Shown here in pieces: positions 9,069 to 17,457 of a stretch of DNA of 64,000 nucleotides (positions are counted from its first letter, which is position 1; every line of letters starts with the position of its first letter). Made by a program: the position numbers and the translations under genes. Source of the DNA: Bacteroidetes bacterium 46-16 (GTDB taxonomy: Bacteria; Bacteroidota; Bacteroidia; Chitinophagales; Chitinophagaceae); assembly GCA_001897835.1 (NCBI GenBank), contig MKUN01000031.1, forward strand, positions 1 through 64,000. The letters run 5' to 3'. The notes below the pieces were generated by a model that made no database searches, was not told where the DNA came from, and saw only the letters and a list, made by a program, of their open reading frames with translations.

Positions 9069-9101
9069 ACAGGTGAGCTATTTAATAGCTTATTCACCTG
9101 T
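9069..9101. repeat. Inverted repeat, possible second terminator
   Basis: ACAGGTGA (9069-9076) pairs with TCACCTGT (9094-9101), with an inner pair GCTATT/AATAGC. It is not followed by a T tract. It may back up the hairpin at 9033 or be a protein-binding site. The rest of 9102-9285 is AT-rich and shows no gene. Confidence 0.45.
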
Positions 9102-9285
9102 AGCATTTAGAAATATCGCATTTATTTCTTGCCCGGCCCGCCAATTTCTGATACTAATTCAATGCTGATATCTGTTAAGCCTGACTAGGTTCTAAAAGAT
9201 ATACTATTGGAATCAGCTAGGATAGAATGAATACAGTAAATGATCTTAAAAACAATAATAACATTCAAAATAAAACTACAATAAA

Positions 9286-10179
9286 ATGAAGAAGATAATT
9301 CTACTTTCTGCTTTTGTCACTGTTGCATTAGGTGCATCAGCACAAATTCCTAATGCCAGCTTTGAAAGCTGGTCAACTGTCAGTGGCTACAGTGTTCCGG
9401 ATAATTGGGGAACGCTCAATCCAATGACCACAACTGCATCTGTATACACTGCCGAGAAAGGTACGCCAGGGGTTGCCGGGTCATCCTATCTGAAATTAAC
9501 CTCTAAAAACGTAACTGGAATGGGTGTAATGCCAGGAATTGCAGCCACAGGAACCATAAACATGACTACTATGAATGTTACTGGTGGGTTCCCGTACACT
9601 GTTCGGTCCTCAAACCTGACAGGCTCTTGGCAGTATATGGCAATGTCGGGCAGCGACCAGGGATTTATTGCTGTCTATCTGACTAAATGGGATATGGCGA
9701 TGATGATGCGTGACACAATTGCTAAAGCAGTGAAGCCGCTGGCTGGCATGGCAATGAGTTGGGCCCCATTTACTATTCCGCTGACTTATACAAGTGGTGA
9801 TACTCCCGACTCGGCATTGGTCATACTATCTTCCAGTGGCATGACCCCTGCTGATGGTAGCTATCTCTGGGTAGACAATCTGGCATTTTCAGGTACAACT
9901 ACCGGAATTTCAACAATTGAAGCTGCTTTAGAAAATCTTGCAGTATATCCTAATCCGGCAAAAGAAAAGGCAATACTTCATTTCAACGCCAAAGAAGCCG
10001 CTAACTATACCTTGCAAATTACCGATATGGCAAGCAGAATCATTCAAGTAAATACATTCAAGGCGATTTCAGGAAACAACGACATCGGCATCGATACGCA
10101 TACATTGCCACAAGGTACTTACCTGGTGAACATACAGGATGGTACCGGCGGAACTGCTTTAAAATTGGAGATTCAGTAA
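9286..10179 (+). CDS. T9SS-secreted protein, PCMD-like
   Basis: 297 residues: a signal peptide (residues 1-19, 'FVTVALGASA'), a beta-rich domain opening 'IPNASFESW', which resembles the PCMD domain of Bacteroidota surface proteins, and a type A T9SS sorting domain of about 80 residues beginning 'LAVYPNPAKEKAILHF'. It should be exported across the outer membrane and released or surface-anchored. The region around 'MDKWDMAMMMRD'-like Met-rich text (actual motif 'KWDMAMMMRD') is notable next to a copper oxidase gene. The function is not known. A terminator follows, so it can be its own transcript. Confidence 0.75.
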   Translation: MKKIILLSAFVTVALGASAQIPNASFESWSTVSGYSVPDNWGTLNPMTTTASVYTAEKGTPGVAGSSYLKLTSKNVTGMGVMPGIAATGTINMTTMNVTGGFPYTVRSSNLTGSWQYMAMSGSDQGFIAVYLTKWDMAMMMRDTIAKAVKPLAGMAMSWAPFTIPLTYTSGDTPDSALVILSSSGMTPADGSYLWVDNLAFSGTTTGISTIEAALENLAVYPNPAKEKAILHFNAKEAANYTLQITDMASRIIQVNTFKAISGNNDIGIDTHTLPQGTYLVNIQDGTGGTALKLEIQ

Positions 10180-10187
10180 TAATAATC

Positions 10188-10208
10188 AGGGGAGGCGTTA
10201 CCTCCCCT
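10188..10208 (+). terminator. Rho-independent terminator
   Basis: An 8-bp perfect stem, AGGGGAGG/CCTCCCCT, with loop CGTTA is followed by TT. It lies 9 bases after the stop of the T9SS protein gene. Confidence 0.75.
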
Positions 10209-10225
10209 TTGTAAATATTCAATTC

Positions 10226-11938
10226 ATGAGAAAGTTATTATTAATAGTCGCATTTGCTATCGCAAACTGCACCTCTTACGCGCAATTGCCCCTCGCGATT
10301 CCGGATACCTTGACCGGCACAACGATAAATTTAATAATGCATAAAGACAGTATATCAATACTGCCAGGAAAGAAAACCCAAACACTGGGTTATAATTCGT
10401 TTCATTACCTGGGACCAACGCTGATCTTGAACAGGAATACTGTCGTTAACATGAATGTCCAAAACAATATTGGTGATACTACTTCGGTTCATTGGCATGG
10501 CTTACATGTAGCCCCTACAAATGATGGGGGGCCTCATACGCCGATTTTGCCGTTAGCGACTTGGAGCCCTTCCTTCAAAGTAATGAATAATGCTGCGACC
10601 TACTGGTATCATCCGCACATACATATGAAGACAACAGAACAGGCAATGCTTGGAGCAGCAGGGCTAATCATTGTCCGCGATTCAACGGAGGCTTTATTGA
10701 ATCTGCCAAGAAGATACGGTGTGGATGATATACCGGTCATTGTACAATCCCAGCAACTAGATACGCTTAACCAGATTGACCCACGGGGAATGGTAGATAG
10801 TATTTTGTTGGTCAATGGCACGTTCAATCCCTATACGCCTCTACCGGCACAGGTGGTCCGTCTGCGTATATTAAATGCTGCAGGGGAACGTAATTTTAAT
10901 TTTGGGTTTACCGGTAATAAACCCTTTTATGTTATTGCTAATGACGATGGCCTTTTGTCAGCGCCTGTTTCTACCACACGAATTGTGCTGTCGCCTGGCG
11001 AACGTGCCGAAGTACTGCTTGATCTAACTGGCATGAACGGTCAGACGCTTTATTTGATGAGCTATGCCTCTGAATTCCCAATGGGCGTACAAGGCGGACC
11101 AACGATGCCTATGCCGCCCGGATTTCCTCCGATGAATAGCTCACTTAACGGAATTGACTTCAATATTTTGAAAATCAATGTAGGGCCACCAACAATCAGC
11201 CCGGTAACGACCATTCCTTCATCGTTGGTTACGGTAACACCTTATCCAGAGGGTACAGCAAGCACAACAAGGAATATTCATTTTACCGCAGATAGCTTTT
11301 TGGTAATGGATGGTCCCTTTTATTTTAATGACAGCTCCTTTGATATGATGCATGTGAATTATCACATACCATTAAACTCGACAGAAATATGGAGGTTTGT
11401 CAACGAAACAATGGTCGCCCATCCTTTTCATATTCATGATGTGCATTTTTTTATTCTGGACAGGAATGGCATACCTCCAGCTCCAAAGGAAAGTGGCGCC
11501 AAAGACGTTGTCCTTGTCGGTCCGGGAGATACAGTCAGGGTTATCATGAAATTTGAAGACTTCGCTGATACAACAACCCCTTATATGTATCACTGTCATA
11601 TATTAATGCACGAAGACGATGGCATGATGGGACAATTTGTAGTGACGCCCAATACCACCGGGATTAATAATGTAACAGGAGGAGAAGACCTATTAACCGT
11701 TTACCCTAATCCAGCTCTTGAAGCCTGGAATGTGCGATACCAATCAAAAGATGACGCCCTACTCGTTGAACTATATAACGTGACCGGGCAAAAAGTATTT
11801 TCTGAATACCGGATGCACATCCCGGGACAGTATGCCTTTCCGATAACTAATAAGTCATTGCCTGATGGCGTGTATATGCTCTTGTTACAGGATAAGAGCT
11901 CCCGACACTCAGTCCGGCTGATAAAGCAAGCTCATTAA
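10226..11938 (+). CDS. Multicopper oxidase with T9SS sorting domain
   Basis: 570 residues with a signal peptide (residues 1-19). Four multicopper oxidase copper-ligand motifs are visible: 'HWHGLHV', 'YWYHPHIH', 'HPFHIHDVHF' and 'YHCHILMHEDDGMMG', so the type 1 and trinuclear copper sites look complete. The last 85 residues form a type A sorting domain ('LLTVYPNPALEAWNV'), which should place the enzyme outside the cell or on its surface. Likely activity is oxidation of Cu(I) or other metals or organics with reduction of O2 to water. It sits in a run of three T9SS genes and near other copper genes, which favours a cuprous-oxidase role. Confidence 0.9.
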   Translation: MRKLLLIVAFAIANCTSYAQLPLAIPDTLTGTTINLIMHKDSISILPGKKTQTLGYNSFHYLGPTLILNRNTVVNMNVQNNIGDTTSVHWHGLHVAPTNDGGPHTPILPLATWSPSFKVMNNAATYWYHPHIHMKTTEQAMLGAAGLIIVRDSTEALLNLPRRYGVDDIPVIVQSQQLDTLNQIDPRGMVDSILLVNGTFNPYTPLPAQVVRLRILNAAGERNFNFGFTGNKPFYVIANDDGLLSAPVSTTRIVLSPGERAEVLLDLTGMNGQTLYLMSYASEFPMGVQGGPTMPMPPGFPPMNSSLNGIDFNILKINVGPPTISPVTTIPSSLVTVTPYPEGTASTTRNIHFTADSFLVMDGPFYFNDSSFDMMHVNYHIPLNSTEIWRFVNETMVAHPFHIHDVHFFILDRNGIPPAPKESGAKDVVLVGPGDTVRVIMKFEDFADTTTPYMYHCHILMHEDDGMMGQFVVTPNTTGINNVTGGEDLLTVYPNPALEAWNVRYQSKDDALLVELYNVTGQKVFSEYRMHIPGQYAFPITNKSLPDGVYMLLLQDKSSRHSVRLIKQAH

Positions 11939-11982
11939 GATGACATGATAACATATTATTCACTCAAACTAAATTTTCTTGT

Positions 11983-13338
11983 ATGAAGAGAGTAGTCTTT
12001 TTTATAATCATGCTAGCCTGTTGTGTATCTGCTGAGGCACAAAGCCAGTTAGATAACTATCTCACTGGCACTAATACATTTACCGTTATTGGTACAGCAT
12101 CAGATAATCTTACCTCTCCGCATGACCTGGACTTCGTACCCGGCAGGCCTGATGAATGGTGGGTTTTAAACAAGGAAGCTAATGGAGGGAGCATAGTTAT
12201 TTTTTTCGACGCCGGTAAAGTGACACAAAGCGTCCAGTTCAGAAGGGATTCTCATAATGAGCATTTTATGGCACGTTCGGTAGCCTTAGCAATGGGGGAT
12301 AATGGCACATTCTGTTCGGCCCAGGAAATCAAAAATACTGCTTCGGCTTCTTCTACTTTTATGGGACCAGCCTTATGGTCCAATGACACCTCTGTGTTTG
12401 CAAGAGTAAATCAAAACAATTGGGTGACCGGCCAGCCTTTAGGTAGCCACCTCGATATGTTACATCAAAGCCCGTTCGGCATGGGCGTTGCTCATGACAG
12501 TGCTAATGTATATTGGTATTTTGACGGGTACAACGGCAATATCTGCAGATATGATTTTGAAATGCCCCATGCATCCGGCGGCGACGATCACTCCGACGGC
12601 CGTATATATCGTTACACGGATGTTTCAGTAGTTAGGAAACCAAACATTCCCAGCCATCTGACTTTAGACAAACAAAATAGCTGGCTTTATATAGTGGATG
12701 GCGGCAATAACAAGATCCTTCGTTTAAAAACTACGAGCGGTATTATTGGTGGTAATCTGGCCGTCCCGTCTACTGCGAACGAACCTTTGGGTTCCTATAA
12801 ATCAGTTGTAAATACAACAACTGAGGTTGTAGCTTCCACAGGGCTGACATCACCATGCGGCATTGACTATCGTTCTGGTAGAATTATAGTAAGCGATAAT
12901 GCAGATGGTAAAATCTATATTTATGATGTGACCGCTATGCCAGCGGTACTGCTTGGAAGTATCAATACCGGAACTGCGGGGATCATGGGTGTCCGTATTG
13001 ACGACAACAACAAAATCTGGTTTGTCAATCAATCGACCAAGCAGCTGATCAGAATTGACAACCCCAATGTACTGGCAGTCCCAACTGTTGCATCGAAAAA
13101 ATTGGATGTCATTGCATACCCTAATCCTGCGCATGATATGATTACGGTTAAGGCCAACAATATTGGAGCTTCAACTATAACAGTTGCCATAACCGACATC
13201 GTCGGTAGACAGGTATATAAAACCACAACAAGGAATTCGACAGCTAATATCGACGTTTCAAATTGGATAAAAGGTATATATGCCTTGACAGTTTCAGCGC
13301 AGGGAGGAACTGTGACACAAAAAATAGCCGTTGAATAA
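11983..13338 (+). CDS. T9SS-secreted NHL/beta-propeller-like protein
   Basis: 451 residues: a signal peptide (1-19, 'MLACCVSAEAQ'), a beta-propeller-like body with repeated 'LYIVDGGNNKILRLKT' and 'IIVSDNADGKIYIYDV' elements typical of NHL/SMP-30-type repeats, and a C-terminal T9SS sorting domain starting near 'LDVIAYPNPAHDMITV'. Probably surface exposed. It follows the multicopper oxidase by 44 bases and may be co-transcribed. Ligand and activity are unknown; a metal or redox role is suggested only by context. Confidence 0.75.
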   Translation: MKRVVFFIIMLACCVSAEAQSQLDNYLTGTNTFTVIGTASDNLTSPHDLDFVPGRPDEWWVLNKEANGGSIVIFFDAGKVTQSVQFRRDSHNEHFMARSVALAMGDNGTFCSAQEIKNTASASSTFMGPALWSNDTSVFARVNQNNWVTGQPLGSHLDMLHQSPFGMGVAHDSANVYWYFDGYNGNICRYDFEMPHASGGDDHSDGRIYRYTDVSVVRKPNIPSHLTLDKQNSWLYIVDGGNNKILRLKTTSGIIGGNLAVPSTANEPLGSYKSVVNTTTEVVASTGLTSPCGIDYRSGRIIVSDNADGKIYIYDVTAMPAVLLGSINTGTAGIMGVRIDDNNKIWFVNQSTKQLIRIDNPNVLAVPTVASKKLDVIAYPNPAHDMITVKANNIGASTITVAITDIVGRQVYKTTTRNSTANIDVSNWIKGIYALTVSAQGGTVTQKIAVE

Positions 13339-13345
13339 TCCATAC

Positions 13346-13383
13346 TGAACTGCCGGCGTCAGGCTTCTGTCCTCGGCAGTTCA
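13346..13383 (+). terminator. Terminator-like long hairpin
   Basis: TGAACTGCCG (13346-13355) pairs perfectly with CGGCAGTTCA (13374-13383), with an 18-base loop. It lies just after the NHL-protein stop and separates it from the His-rich lipoprotein gene. Confidence 0.6.
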
Positions 13384-13454
13384 ATCATTAACTGAAACCC
13401 TGTACTGAACCTTGCCATCAGCAAGGATATTTGTTCAAACTTAAAAAAACAAGC

Positions 13455-13949
13455 ATGAAAACACGAATAACGATGCTGCTGCTAGTAATTACCGTATTTT
13501 CCTGTAAACAGGAAAAAGACAATGCAGTTCCCGTAGATGAAACAATCAGTACGACCGACCTTTCAGCAACAAACGCGATGCGTTCAGATCTTGGCAATAT
13601 GCAACAAACGCTGGACAGCCTTTTGGCTACACCTCACCATACACAGCAGCTGCATTGGGACAGTCTGTACCATTATCATGATAGCCTTTTTTGGCATCAT
13701 CATAATGATTTTCAGCATGATCATTACACGCATGATGACCATCACCATAGCTGGACAGACTATGATTCCCATATTGACCATGCGCATCATTTCCATCATG
13801 TCTATCCCGGTCATGAGCATGATTCGCTTGTAACCACCCATAATGCCCATACAGATGAAAACAGCGACCACCATTACGCCGGCCATGACTTTCATGATCA
13901 CCATATACTCGATAGTTTTCATGCTATTCATAATGCCCATCATCCCTAA
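13455..13949 (+). CDS. Histidine-rich lipoprotein, putative metal buffer
   Basis: The start is set at ATG 13455 ('MKTRITMLLLVITVFSC'), giving 164 residues; the track start at 13431 adds eight residues without support. The lipobox 'ITVFSC' predicts a lipoprotein. By my count about 34 residues are His, mostly in the last 100 positions, mixed with Asp ('HDHYTHDDHHHSWTDYDSH'). There is no folded domain. Such tails bind Cu, Zn or Ni, so a periplasmic metal sponge is likely. The gene has its own terminators on both sides. The His-rich codons create long shadow ORFs in other frames (13537, 13584). Confidence 0.75.
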   Translation: MKTRITMLLLVITVFSCKQEKDNAVPVDETISTTDLSATNAMRSDLGNMQQTLDSLLATPHHTQQLHWDSLYHYHDSLFWHHHNDFQHDHYTHDDHHHSWTDYDSHIDHAHHFHHVYPGHEHDSLVTTHNAHTDENSDHHYAGHDFHDHHILDSFHAIHNAHHP

Positions 13950-13959
13950 ATCGGTGCTG

Positions 13960-14000
13960 TCAGCCTGTGCAGTGTGTAGGCACGATACTGCACAGGCTGA
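13960..14000 (+). terminator. Strong terminator hairpin
   Basis: A perfect 14-bp stem, TCAGCCTGTGCAGT / ACTGCACAGGCTGA, with a 13-base loop is followed by TTCTT. It lies 10 bases after the His-rich lipoprotein stop. Confidence 0.75.
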
Positions 14001-14124
14001 TTCTTGGTTAGATGAGCCAAAAGCGCAACAACAGATACTTTGCAGGTCTAACTGCTATCCGATCGCTACAGAAAACGGAATGGGAATAGCGAGAATTTGA
14101 TAAACAAAATAGAACAGGTCTTTA

Positions 14125-14721
14125 ATGGAAAAGGTGCTATTCGTTAAAAATATGTGTTGCAACCGATGCATCGCAACAGTCAGAAGTATATTAATTGAAA
14201 TAGGACTTCAGTTTTTGGAAATCAAGATTGGGGAAATCCGCCTGGAAAATGAGATTCCGGAAGATAGGATTACGCGATTAAAAGCTTTATTGGCAGATCA
14301 GGGCTTTAGCCTGGTTGACAGACCTGCTGAAAAGATCGTTGTTCAAATTCAGGCACTATTATGTGATTATGTAAGGGCAATAATTGATAATCCTGGTAAA
14401 ATGTCAAAATTATCCACGTATATCGAAGGCAAATTACATCGTACCTATTACCACTTAAGTAAGACCTTTTCTACTGAGACCGGCATGACAATTGAAAAAT
14501 ATGTTCTTGCATTGAAAATGGAGAAAGCGAAGGAATTAATTTTAGAGGACACATTTTCGTTTTCATCCATTGGATGGCAATTAGGTTATACCAATTCACA
14601 GACCTTCAGTACACAATTTAAGAAGGTCACCGGATTTACACCCAGTGCATTTAAAGCCAATCCTAATCCGGTCAGAAAAGCATGGGATGCTCTTTCGCCA
14701 CAAGATTTCAAACAAAAATGA
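14125..14721 (+). CDS. AraC-family regulator with HMA-like Cys motif
   Basis: 198 residues in two parts. The first 70 residues resemble a heavy-metal-associated (HMA) fold: 'VLFVKNMCCNRCIATVRSIL' carries the MxCxxC-like motif as 'MCCNRC', then 'LKALLADQGFSLVD'. Residues about 100-190 form an AraC-type double helix-turn-helix ('MTIEKYVLALKMEKAKELIL', then 'IGWQLGYTNSQTFSTQFKKV'). It is probably a cytoplasmic transcription factor that senses copper or a related metal directly. It lies within the metal cluster, preceded by a strong terminator. Single-protein HMA/AraC fusions are known in Bacteroidota, but the ligand here is inferred. Confidence 0.8.
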   Translation: MEKVLFVKNMCCNRCIATVRSILIEIGLQFLEIKIGEIRLENEIPEDRITRLKALLADQGFSLVDRPAEKIVVQIQALLCDYVRAIIDNPGKMSKLSTYIEGKLHRTYYHLSKTFSTETGMTIEKYVLALKMEKAKELILEDTFSFSSIGWQLGYTNSQTFSTQFKKVTGFTPSAFKANPNPVRKAWDALSPQDFKQK

Positions 14722-14799
14722 TGTTATAACAAACAAGCTTCTTTTTGTTTACTGATATTTTTAGGGCAAAATAATATTTGCTTCAAGTGAGATAAGGTT

Positions 14800-14862
14800 A
14801 GCTGATGCTTACGTATCGTTCGCAGTGATAATATTAATTATTGGGAACGATACGTGTCAGCT
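14800..14862. repeat. Imperfect long inverted repeat
   Basis: AGCTGA plus ACGTATCGTTC on the left arm pairs with GAACGATACGT plus TCAGCT on the right, around a 23-base AT-rich loop; pairing extends weakly outward (GGTTA/TAACC). It lies between the AraC-type regulator and the DUF4136 gene. It could be a terminator, a regulator-binding site or a small mobile-repeat remnant. Confidence 0.5.
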
Positions 14863-14966
14863 TATAACCCCTAGTCCAGACTGACCGAAATCATAATGCC
14901 GGCTGACCTGGCTCATGTGCTTTCATTAAGCAGATTCTTTTCTTTACTAAAAATACTTTGAATAAA

Positions 14967-15599
14967 ATGAGGAGTGCCCTCTTGCTTATAACGCTGTTTT
15001 CATTGAGCTGTACCAATGTTTATAAAGTGACATCCGTAAGTAAAGACGAACAAATAAACTGGTCGAATTACAAAACTTTCGCGTGGTTACATGATGACAC
15101 AGATACTGCAAGCTCTCCTTACAACAATCAAATTATCCGCAATAATATCCGCAATTATTATGGATTATGCCTCTCGGACAGAGGTCTGAAATTTGACCCC
15201 GATAGCCCGGATATTTTATTACAGCTCGTTATTACAACTGCCAGGCAGAAAAAGGATTTCTACGAGTATGCTCCATCCACTTATTACCGTCCCTACTACT
15301 ACGGTAGCCATTATTACAATCCGTATCGTTTTAATTATTATTATTTAAACGGTGTCTATTACGATTTCTATTATGGCAGCGGGGATAGGCTTACAAAACA
15401 GACCATTGACTATGTAAAAGGCGCTATATCCTTAAATGTCGTTGACAGGGTTAATAAAAAGTTGATCTGGTCAGCAACAGCCGAAGGGGATATCTATGAT
15501 GCGTCAGTGATAAAGAAAAATTTACATCCCGCAGTTCATAGGATCATTAATGAATTGCCGTTAAAACCAATGGTTAAACGTAAGCACAATATCAAATAA
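14967..15599 (+). CDS. DUF4136 lipoprotein
   Basis: The start at ATG 14967 is preferred over the TTG in the track, giving 210 residues. The signal and lipobox are 'LLLITLFSLSC', predicting a lipoprotein. The body fits DUF4136: 'NWSNYKTFAWLHDD' near the start and 'GAISLNVVDRVNKKLIWSATA' near the end. The middle has a Tyr-rich stretch ('YRPYYYGSHYYNPYRF'). The role of the family is unknown; it sits in the periplasm or outer membrane. Confidence 0.78.
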   Translation: MRSALLLITLFSLSCTNVYKVTSVSKDEQINWSNYKTFAWLHDDTDTASSPYNNQIIRNNIRNYYGLCLSDRGLKFDPDSPDILLQLVITTARQKKDFYEYAPSTYYRPYYYGSHYYNPYRFNYYYLNGVYYDFYYGSGDRLTKQTIDYVKGAISLNVVDRVNKKLIWSATAEGDIYDASVIKKNLHPAVHRIINELPLKPMVKRKHNIK

Positions 15600-15669
15600 T
15601 GCAATGTTTTATTACAACTGGTTATTGTCTTTTATCTCTTAATTATTCACATAAAAACTGATAAAAATT

Positions 15670-15888
15670 ATGTTTTACGATGGATATCATTTCTGGGGAA
15701 TGCACCTGATATGGTGGTTTTTTTGGGTAGTGATGCTTAGTTCTCTTTTTGGATGGTTTGAGCCTGTTCCTAAAAAGAAAATCACTAGAGACACTCCGCT
15801 GGATATTTTGAAAAGGAGATTGGCCTCGGGAGAAATTTCTGCGGAAGAATATGGGGAGAAAAAAAGACTGTTGGAGCAAGAAAAATAA
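15670..15888 (+). CDS. Small SHOCT-domain membrane protein
   Basis: 72 residues. The N-terminus has one membrane span ('LIWWFFWVVMLSSLFGWF') and the C-terminus a SHOCT motif ('DTPLDILKRRLASGEISAEE'). SHOCT domains are short C-terminal oligomerisation-like segments of unclear function. It stands alone between DUF4136 and the RNase cluster. Family recognition is good, function unknown. Confidence 0.75.
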   Translation: MFYDGYHFWGMHLIWWFFWVVMLSSLFGWFEPVPKKKITRDTPLDILKRRLASGEISAEEYGEKKRLLEQEK

Positions 15889-16059
15889 TGGTTAGTGAAC
15901 CGGCGGTATTATGTCATCTGACCGCGAGATAGTCTAATGAAAGAAATACATACTGCTTCGGCTCAAAGTGCCTTTAATGTTTCATGATACAGAAAACGTC
16001 TAAAAGCAACATAAAATGATACCTCAATTGAAATTATAACAGGATAACAGCAGATACAA

Positions 16060-17457
16060 ATGAATAATCAAGTCACAATCAAATCTCTTGGAGCAGCAGA
16101 AACCGTTACCGGGTCTAAACATCTTTTGACAACACCGGAAATAACAATTCTTGTAGACTGCGGATTGTTCCAGGGATTAAAAACGCTAAGAAATAAGAAC
16201 TGGGAGATATTGCCTGTTGATGCAACCCAAATTGACGCTCTGCTGCTTACTCATGCGCACCTTGACCATTGCGGGTATATCCCCTTACTGGTGAAAAAGG
16301 GTTTTAAAGGCAAGATCTATATGACAGCGCCTACGAGGGACCTGACGGAAATAATATTAAGGGACAGTGCCAAAATTCAGGAGGAGGAAGCACAGTTTGC
16401 CAATGATCAGGGGTATTCAAAACATACGCCTGCACTTCCCCTATATACAACGGACGATGTCGAAAGAGCGCTGCCACTGTTCGTGGAAGTGGAACATAGC
16501 CAAGTAGTACAACTATCGGATAGCGTCAGCTTCCAGTTCAGGAAAAATGGCCATATTCTCGGTAGCTGTAGCATACAGATGAGCTGTTACGATAAGAAGA
16601 TAGTTTTTTCCGGAGACATCGGAAGGAATAATTCAAGATTCCTGCTACCACCGGCTGCCCTGGACGGCGCTGATTACGTAGTCATGGAATCTACTTATGG
16701 CGACAGGCTTCACCCGGACACAGACCCATTGGATCAGCTTGCCAAAGTTATTAATGACGCAACCGAAGATCACGGTGCAGTGATTATCCCAAGCTTTGCA
16801 GTAGGCAGGGCGCAGGAGATCATGCACTTGATCAACCTTTTGAAAAAAGAAGGGCGTATATCCACCTGGATACCTGTTTTCCTGGATAGCCCCATGGCTG
16901 CAAATGCCACCGACATTTTGTGCAAATACCCTAAATGGCACAAGCTGTCAAAAGAAGAATGTGACAGTGTTTGCCATGATGTGATCATCAACAGGGATTT
17001 TCACAACACAAGAAATATTATTGAAAAGAAGGGTGCCAAGATCATTATCTCAGCAAGCGGGATGCTTACCGGAGGCAGGATACTGGAATATATGAAGTCC
17101 CTCGCACCCGTTAAGAAAAATACGGTTTTGCTTATCGGCTATCAGGCTGAAGGTACACGTGGTAGGGCACTTCAAAACAACGCTCATGAACTAAAGATAC
17201 GAGGCACCTATGTGCCTGTACGTTGTAAAGTAGTCGAGATAACCGGTCTGTCCGGGCATGCTGATCAAAAGGAATTATTACTGTGGTTAAAGCAATTTGA
17301 AAAAAGACCTCCGCAGATTTTTCTCGTGCATGGAGAACCCTCTTCTCAACAGGCATTCAAACTAAAAATAGAGTATGAATTTAAATGGAAGGTGAAAATA
17401 CCGAAGGAAAACGAGGAGTCTGTACTTTTTGAAGTTAAAGCATCTGCCCATGCATAA
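16060..17457 (+). CDS. MBL-fold beta-CASP RNase-type protein
   Basis: 465 residues. The metallo-beta-lactamase Zn motif 'THAHLDHCG' is at about residues 64-72, followed by 'SGDIGR' and the beta-CASP/RNA-specificity part with 'SGMLTGGRILEYM' and 'GLSGHADQKELLLWL'. This matches the bacterial YSH1/CPSF-73-like RNase family (endo/exonuclease on RNA, two Zn ions, cytoplasmic). The gene overlaps the next by 8 bases, so it is translationally coupled to the nucleotide phosphorylase and PRPP synthetase. RNA turnover feeding nucleotide salvage is a reasonable reading of the operon. Confidence 0.88.
   Translation: MNNQVTIKSLGAAETVTGSKHLLTTPEITILVDCGLFQGLKTLRNKNWEILPVDATQIDALLLTHAHLDHCGYIPLLVKKGFKGKIYMTAPTRDLTEIILRDSAKIQEEEAQFANDQGYSKHTPALPLYTTDDVERALPLFVEVEHSQVVQLSDSVSFQFRKNGHILGSCSIQMSCYDKKIVFSGDIGRNNSRFLLPPAALDGADYVVMESTYGDRLHPDTDPLDQLAKVINDATEDHGAVIIPSFAVGRAQEIMHLINLLKKEGRISTWIPVFLDSPMAANATDILCKYPKWHKLSKEECDSVCHDVIINRDFHNTRNIIEKKGAKIIISASGMLTGGRILEYMKSLAPVKKNTVLLIGYQAEGTRGRALQNNAHELKIRGTYVPVRCKVVEITGLSGHADQKELLLWLKQFEKRPPQIFLVHGEPSSQQAFKLKIEYEFKWKVKIPKENEESVLFEVKASAHA

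Noticed and set aside
13537-13943. Met/Ile-rich ORFs on both strands
   Set aside because: Artefacts of the His/Asp-rich repeats of the real lipoprotein gene.
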